64,000 bases of DNA, from positions 22,301 to 86,300 of the forward strand of contig CAYYZY010000005.1 of NCBI GenBank assembly GCA_964475955.1. The letters are read 5' to 3'. Made by a program: the position numbers and the translations under genes. The notes beneath the pieces were generated by a model. It saw nothing but the letters and a program-made list of their open reading frames with translations. It was not told the origin of the DNA and did no database searches. Below, in pieces: positions 59,668 to 64,000 of the stretch; the stretch's first letter is position 1, and each line of letters opens with the position of its first letter. The DNA is from DATKZH01 sp964475955. Its GTDB lineage: Bacteria > Planctomycetota > Planctomycetia > Pirellulales > Thermoguttaceae.

Positions 59668-59890
59668 CGAGGAACGAGACCCACGCGTCGCAGTCTCGTC
59701 CCCGGGCTCCGCCTGGGGACGCGCGAACGCGAGGCTCCGCCTCACCGCCCTGCGCAGCCATCCATGACCCGATGCAGTACAATGGTAACCTCAGAGTCCG
59801 GCGTTTGCCGGAACGTGCGGAACGTAGGATGAGACTCGCGCGAGGCGGAGCCTCGCGTTGGTCTGTTCCGAGGCAGTGCCTCGGAGCAAG
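59668..59890. repeat. Cluster of GAGGCTCCGCCTC-type hairpins
   Basis: The spacer between the sulfatases contains several palindromes: gaggc-tcc-gcctc (59731-59743), cgcgaggc-gga-gcctcgcg (59839-59857, perfect 8-bp stem) and ccgaggca-g-tgcctcgg (59868-59884, perfect 8-bp stem). A degenerate ggaacgagacc ... ctcgtccccgggctcc unit precedes them. From memory this cgaggcggagcctcg family is widespread in planctomycete intergenic DNA. The stems share the cgaggc/gcctcg core and could form alternative long-range pairs. Confidence 0.75.
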
Positions 59891-59930
59891 ATGATGTTGC
59901 GAGAACACGACCCACAAGGAGACCCGCATC

Positions 59931-61346
59931 ATGCTGCTTTGTACCACGACGCTGACGCTCTGCCTTTCCGCGGCCGCCGCGGCGCCCGCCGAGAAGCCCG
60001 ACATCGTGCTCGTGATGGCCGACGACCAGGGCTGGGGCGATATGGCCTACATTGGGCACCCCATGCTCGAGACGCCCCACTTCGACCAAATGGCCGCCGA
60101 CGCCCTGCGGTTCGACCGCTTCTACGCCGCCGCGCCCGTCTGCTCGCCCACCCGCGGCAGCGTGATGACCGGCCGGCACCCCAACCGCTTCGGCTGCTTC
60201 AAGTGGGGGCATCCGCTGCGACCGCAGGAAATCACCGTCGCCGAGGCGCTCCGGAAGGCGGGCTACACGACCGGCCACTTCGGCAAGTGGCACCTCGGGT
60301 CGGTCCGCAAGGGGAGCCCGGTCAATCCCGGCGCGAGCGGCTTCGACGCCTGGTTCTCGGCCGAGAACTTCTACGACAACGACGCCATCCTCAGCCGCGA
60401 GGGGACGGCCGTCCAGACCGAGGGCGAAAGCTCCATGGTCACCGTCGACGCGGCCCTGGAGTTCATCCGCGAATGCGTCGCCGCCGACGAGCGGTTCCTG
60501 GCCGTCGTCTGGTTCGGCTCGCCGCACGGCCCGCACCGCGCGCTGGAGCGCGATCGACGCCTCTACGCCGACCAGCCCGAGCGCGTGCAGCACTTCCTGG
60601 GCGAGATCACGGCCATGGACCGGGCGTTCGGCAAGCTCCGCGGGGCCATCGCCGAACTGGGCATCCGCCGCAACACCGTGCTGTGGTACTGTAGCGACAA
60701 CGGGGCCCTGCCGCGGGTCGGCTCCACCGGCGGGCATCGCGGCCACAAGGGCCAGGTGTACGAGGGGGGCCTGCTCGTGCCGGCGATCCTCGAGTGGCCG
60801 GCGCGGATCCCCGGGCCGCGCGCGACCGACGTCCGCTCGAACACGTGCGACATCTACCCCACGGTGCTCGAAATCGCAGGCGTCGCCGTGGAAGACCAGC
60901 CGCCGCTGGACGGCGTGAGCCTCCTGCCGCTCGTCGACGGCGCCATGGCCGCCCGGCCCAAGCCCATGGGCTTTTGGGACTATCCCGCCAAGGGCATCGG
61001 CACGCCCAGCCACCAGTGGATGACCGAGCTGCTCGAAGCCCAGCAGGCGGGCCGCGAGCCCGAAGCCGACTGGCGCCTGCGGCTCGACGCCGCCGAGATC
61101 ACCAAGCAGTACCCCGAGAGCGAGCTACCGGGCCATTCCGCCTGGATCGACGGCCACTGGAAGCTGCACCGCATCGCCGACAAGACGGGCGACAAGGTCC
61201 GCTTCGAGCTCTACAACCTGGCCGAAGACCGCCAGGAAAAGCGCGACCTCGCGGCACGCGAGCCCGAACGCGTGGAAGAGATGAAGGCCGCGCTGGAAGG
61301 CTGGCAGCGGTCGGTGGTTCGCAGTCTGAACGGGGAGGACTATTGA
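59931..61346 (+). CDS. Secreted Cys-type sulfatase (family S1)
   Basis: This 471-residue enzyme has a signal peptide (TTTLTLCLSAAAAAPAEK). The metal loop is IVLVMADDQGWGDMAY and the active-site signature C-S-P-T-R begins at residue 71 (VCSPTRGSVMTGRHPNRFG). The lysine motif is FGKWHLGSVRKG and a second metal loop is LWYCSDNGALPRVG. A tail domain follows (HSAWIDGHWKLHRI, RFELYNLAEDRQEK). It is a different S1 subfamily from its neighbour, being only distantly similar outside the motifs. Closeness to a glycosidase remnant suggests use on a sulfated glycan. Formylglycine-generating enzyme is not in view. Confidence 0.93.
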   Translation: MLLCTTTLTLCLSAAAAAPAEKPDIVLVMADDQGWGDMAYIGHPMLETPHFDQMAADALRFDRFYAAAPVCSPTRGSVMTGRHPNRFGCFKWGHPLRPQEITVAEALRKAGYTTGHFGKWHLGSVRKGSPVNPGASGFDAWFSAENFYDNDAILSREGTAVQTEGESSMVTVDAALEFIRECVAADERFLAVVWFGSPHGPHRALERDRRLYADQPERVQHFLGEITAMDRAFGKLRGAIAELGIRRNTVLWYCSDNGALPRVGSTGGHRGHKGQVYEGGLLVPAILEWPARIPGPRATDVRSNTCDIYPTVLEIAGVAVEDQPPLDGVSLLPLVDGAMAARPKPMGFWDYPAKGIGTPSHQWMTELLEAQQAGREPEADWRLRLDAAEITKQYPESELPGHSAWIDGHWKLHRIADKTGDKVRFELYNLAEDRQEKRDLAAREPERVEEMKAALEGWQRSVVRSLNGEDY

Positions 61347-61406
61347 GGGTGCAACGAGGTGCAAAGGGAAGGGGGGGTAAAAGGCGAAGTCGCGGAGGGA
61401 GGGTCG

Positions 61407-62422
61407 ATGCGCGTGAAGGCCGACCGCGCCCCACGATTCCGCGCCATGTTGCCCGCCGTGATTCTGTTGGCAGCGTGCGGGCTGCTGGGCCGGGCGGACG
61501 CCGGAGAGCCGGCCGAGCGGCCGCCGCGACATGCCGCGTATCTCTTCGCCCACATGATGAAGGACGACTACAGGCGGCTCTACTACTCGGTCAGCCGCGA
61601 CGCGCTGCACTGGAGGCTCTTGAACGGCGGCAAGCGCATTCTGGGCGAGCAGTACCGCGGCCACCCGGATATCTGCTGCGGCCACGACGGCCGCTACTAC
61701 CTGATCGGCAACCATTCCAAGAACGTGGAGATCGGGCTCTGGGTGTCCGACGACTTGGTCCGCTGGGCCAAGCTCCGCGACTTTTTCCCCGACATATCCA
61801 AGACCCCCGACTTCGCGCCCGCGCTGCGGTATCACGGGGCTCCGAAGATCTTCTTCGACGAAGCCTCCTCCCAATACCTGATCACCTGACACAGCTCGCG
61901 CGAGGCGCCCGACCGGGACCGGCCGGAGAAGTTCTGGTCGGGCATGCGCACCCTCTACGTGCTTTCGGAGGACCTGGTTGATTTCTCCCACCCCAATCGG
62001 CTCTTCCCGTTCGAGATGGCCACGATCGACGTCTTCGTCCGCCGGCAGGGCGACCGCTGCTACGCCGTTCTCAAGGACGAGCGCTACCCGTCCTTCGACT
62101 GGCCGACCGGCAAGACGATCCGCGTCAGCTCGTCGCCGACCCTGCTCGGTCCTTACTGCGAGCCGTCGCCGCCGGTCACGGCCAACTTCCGTGAGGCCCC
62201 CACGCTGATCCCCAAGCCCGACGGCACCGGCTGGTACCTCTCTATTACGAGCAGTATCCGGGCGTCTCCTACGGCTGCTCCACCGCGCCGTCGCTCGACG
62301 GCCCCTGGTACGCCCTCTACTGGCGCGACTACGAAGTCCCCGAAGGCGTGCGCCACGGTTCCGTGCTCCCCATCCCCCAAGCAGAATACGACGCGATTAT
62401 CGCCGCTTGCGGAGGCAAGTGA
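61407..62422 (+). pseudogene. Secreted GH43/GH117-like glycoside hydrolase, broken by TGA and a frameshift
   Basis: The ATG at 61407 follows GGAGGGAGGG and opens a signal peptide (MLPAVILLAACGLLGRADAG). Translation shows a five-bladed-glycosidase style (RLYYSVSRDALHWRLLNG, ICCGHDGRYYLIGNHSKN, IGLWVSDDLVRWAKL) until TGA at 61887-61889. The frame continues directly (HSSREAPDRDRPEKFWSGM, RTLYVLSEDLVDF), so this TGA stands where a Trp (TGG) is expected in ITWHS. Near 62240 a two-base ct duplication shifts the frame, and the rest (YYEQYPGVSYGCSTAPSLDG ... AACGGK) is read in the next frame to TGA at 62420-62422. Fixing both gives one protein of about 338 residues. Exact GH family is uncertain. Confidence 0.72.
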
Positions 62423-62649
62423 GTGCGATCGCCAACTGCGACCGGAACAGAGAACTTCAGGCCTGGCGGGAGATGCCGCGACAACAAGGAGCAGCATCTG
62501 GGGCAGCAGTTGGGCGGCAAAAAGATGCAGAACTCGGCGAGCTGCGGCGCATTGGCAAGTAAGCCGATAGGCGATAAGCGCAACCCCCAAGTCCTTACTG
62601 CGTCTAGGGATGACGCGTTCTGTCAGCACCTGGCGAGGGAAGGCGAAAG

Positions 62650-62697
62650 GGTGGCTGAGGGGATTCGAACCCCCGACTTCTGGAACCACAATCCAGC
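62650..62697 (-). tRNA. 3' half of a tRNA-His gene (GTG anticodon)
   Basis: Read on the minus strand this segment gives the anticodon arm (stem ctgga/tccag with loop ttgtggt, anticodon GTG), a variable region, the T arm (ggggg-ttcgaat-cccct), the acceptor 3' strand cagccac and a C discriminator as expected for histidine tRNA. The D arm and 5' acceptor strand are absent upstream (to the right), so this is a fragment and not a functional gene. Such 3' fragments are left at one end of elements integrated into tRNA genes. Confidence 0.8.
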
Positions 62698-62751
62698 GAC
62701 CGTCTTCTGTAGTCCTTTGCTGCCAACGGTTTGCGACGAGCGTTCTGAATC

Positions 62752-62810
62752 TGTGACCATCCTGTGACCAAGAATTCCGGCTTCCCGGCCTCAGTGTTTT
62801 CCAGTGACCA
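62752..62810. repeat. Three tgtgacca-type direct repeats beside the recombinase gene
   Basis: tgtgacca occurs at 62752-62759 and 62763-62770, and agtgacca at 62803-62810. The pair is 11 bases apart, one helical turn, between the tRNA fragment and the recombinase 3' end. They are in the right place for recombinase or directionality-factor arm sites. Confidence 0.4.
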
Positions 62811-63920
62811 TCATCCGGCAACCACTCCGGCGACGTGCTTTGGCGACTGGCAGCCCCCGCCGTAGCTCAGCCGGCCGATCGCCTGGCGCTTCGTCCCCGT
62901 GTGGATCTTCGTGTAGAGGTTCATGGTCATCGCCAGCGTCTTGTGCCCCATCAGCTCTTGCACGGTCTTGGGGTCCGCGCCGTTGACGATGAGGTTCGTG
63001 GCGAACGTCTTGCGCAGGCTGTGAACGTCCAGGTGGTCGATCTCCCGGCCTTCGGCGTCGACCGTCCGGGCCTGGATCCCCGCCCGGTTGCAGCACCGCA
63101 GGAAGGCCCGATAGACCGGCCCTCGCTCGAGCGGCTTGCCCCGCTTGTTCAAGAAGACCCGCTCCTGTTCGCCGCGCCCTTCCCGGTGGGCGCAGAGGAT
63201 TTCCCACAGCCGATCGTCGACGGGGATGCGGCGGGCGCAATGGTTCTTGGCGATGCCGCGCTGAACGATCACTTCGCGGGCGTCGTCGTCGATGTCCCCG
63301 ATCCGCAGGCTGGCCAGCTCGTTTTGCCGCATCCCCGTCACGAGGAAGGCATACCACAGGTCATAGAAATGCTGGGGGCTCGACTCCAGCAACTTCTCGA
63401 TTTCCCAGTCGAGAAGCGCCCGGCCTTCCTTCGGGTGATCGTGGGGCAACGGCTCGATACTCTTCAGCGGGTTGCTGCCGAGCATCCGGTGCGTAATGCC
63501 CCATTCGAGCATGGTCGACAACGCGGACACGTCGGAGTTGACGGTCCGCGGGCTGGCCTTCTCGGCAAGGCGCCGCTCGCGGTAGGCGGCCACGGCCTGG
63601 ACGGTGAAGAGCGAGACCCGGGCGGGCATGTGCGGGAGGATGGCGGCCAGGTTGTACTCGTACCGCTCCACGGTGCCCGGCTTCTTCGTCTGGCGGCAGT
63701 AGCGGAGGTACTCGGCCTTCAGCTCCTCAACCGACAAGTCATTGTCGACCAGGCCGTACTCGCCGCGCTCGGCCCGGGCCCGCAGCTCGATAAGCAGTTC
63801 CTTGGCGGTGGCCAGCTTGCGGGAGAGCTTCCTGCGGACCCGGCGACCGCCCGCCCGGAAGTCGGCATGGTAGGTCTTGCCCCGCAAGACCATGCCATCG
63901 GGCAGCTTGGCTTTCGACAT
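62811..63920 (-). CDS. Tyrosine-type site-specific recombinase (phage integrase family)
   Basis: The ATG follows GAAGGAACCGCCCC. The 369-residue protein has an N-terminal arm/core-binding region (SVEELKAEYLRYCRQTKKPG) and the full catalytic set of the C-terminal domain: R198 (GMRQNELASL), K225, H300-x-x-R303 (VHSLRKTFATNL), H326 (MGHKTLAMT) and Y336 (MNLYTKIH). Its 3' end points at the tRNA-His fragment about 110 bases away, the arrangement of an integrative element whose integrase lies at one end. The element would continue to the right, beyond this window. No other cargo is seen here. Confidence 0.93.
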   Translation of the reverse strand: MSKAKLPDGMVLRGKTYHADFRAGGRRVRRKLSRKLATAKELLIELRARAERGEYGLVDNDLSVEELKAEYLRYCRQTKKPGTVERYEYNLAAILPHMPARVSLFTVQAVAAYRERRLAEKASPRTVNSDVSALSTMLEWGITHRMLGSNPLKSIEPLPHDHPKEGRALLDWEIEKLLESSPQHFYDLWYAFLVTGMRQNELASLRIGDIDDDAREVIVQRGIAKNHCARRIPVDDRLWEILCAHREGRGEQERVFLNKRGKPLERGPVYRAFLRCCNRAGIQARTVDAEGREIDHLDVHSLRKTFATNLIVNGADPKTVQELMGHKTLAMTMNLYTKIHTGTKRQAIGRLSYGGGCQSPKHVAGVVAG

Positions 63921-64000
63921 GGGGCGGTTCCTTCGTGACGGGTGCCCGGCTGGGGGCCCCGGCCGTCACTCCGGGGCCGCGCCAGCGGGCAAAGGATCCT

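Noticed and set aside
61887..61889. TGA read as selenocysteine or as recoded Trp
   Set aside because: No selenocysteine-type element follows, the family has Trp and not Cys here, and all other genes use TGA as a normal stop. A second defect downstream argues for plain disruption.
62650..62697. Functional tRNA-His gene
   Set aside because: The D arm and 5' acceptor strand cannot be found in the following 100 bases on the minus strand, so only the 3' half exists here.

Overview
The window looks like a scaffold from a planctomycete, most likely Pirellulales-like. It is very GC-rich and carries gene types typical of that group: a DUF1559/H-X9-DG pilin-like protein, two Cys-type sulfatases, a PhoPQ-activated-pathogenicity-related protein, HEAT-repeat secreted proteins, a PQQ-type propeller, an HzsA-related haem protein, and many dispersed palindromic repeats. 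Two N runs (1959-1968 and 19329-19428) and several broken genes suggest a draft or metagenome-derived assembly.

Layout. Positions 1-28 kb hold mostly exported or envelope proteins: propeller, Gfo/Idh/MocA dehydrogenase, SEC-C protein, HEAT repeats, BON-type protein, HzsA-related protein, Agl23-like and GT2 glycosyltransferases, TerB-like and ferritin-like proteins, PAP2 lipoprotein, GreA, App1-like phosphatase, and an NfeD/stomatin pair. Positions 28.0-42.4 kb hold one co-directional block of 15 genes. It starts with a hydrogenase maturation protease and HypA and ends with the [NiFe] hydrogenase subunits MvhD, MvhG and MvhA. Between them lie HdrC, HdrB, Hox/Hnd-type diaphorase subunits and a four-gene signalling module (DRTGG, CBS-ATPase, DRTGG, PHP-ATPase). 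Positions 42.6-48.3 kb are a TetR-controlled RND efflux operon. Positions 48.4-62.4 kb return to planctomycete secreted enzymes, including two sulfatases and a broken glycosidase. At 62.65-64 kb the 3' half of a tRNA-His gene is followed by a tyrosine recombinase, which marks the edge of an integrated element that continues off the right end.

The main point of interest is the 28-42 kb block. HdrA, the flavin subunit that normally bifurcates electrons, is not present as one protein. Its N-terminal half (FAD domain plus first ferredoxin motif) is fused to a NuoE/HoxE-like [2Fe-2S] domain. Its C-terminal half starts at the matching point and is fused behind a HoxU/NuoG-like [2Fe-2S]/[4Fe-4S] domain. 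A NuoF/HoxF-like NADH subunit and an HndB-like ferredoxin lie between them. I infer a soluble super-complex joining H2 oxidation (MvhAGD), NAD(H) (HoxEFU-like), probably ferredoxin, and an HdrBC-type disulfide-active module. The interleaved CBS/DRTGG/PHP/ATPase genes may regulate it.

A second theme is repeats. At least five kinds of palindromic or tandem element are scattered through the intergenic DNA. Three tracts lie inside coding frames without breaking them: two in the Agl23-like gene and one MITE-like 135-bp unit in the PAP2 gene. Four further genes are broken by frameshifts and/or nonsense codons (1-462, 10637-11067, 23857-24190, 61407-62422); the sequence alone cannot tell assembly error from real decay.
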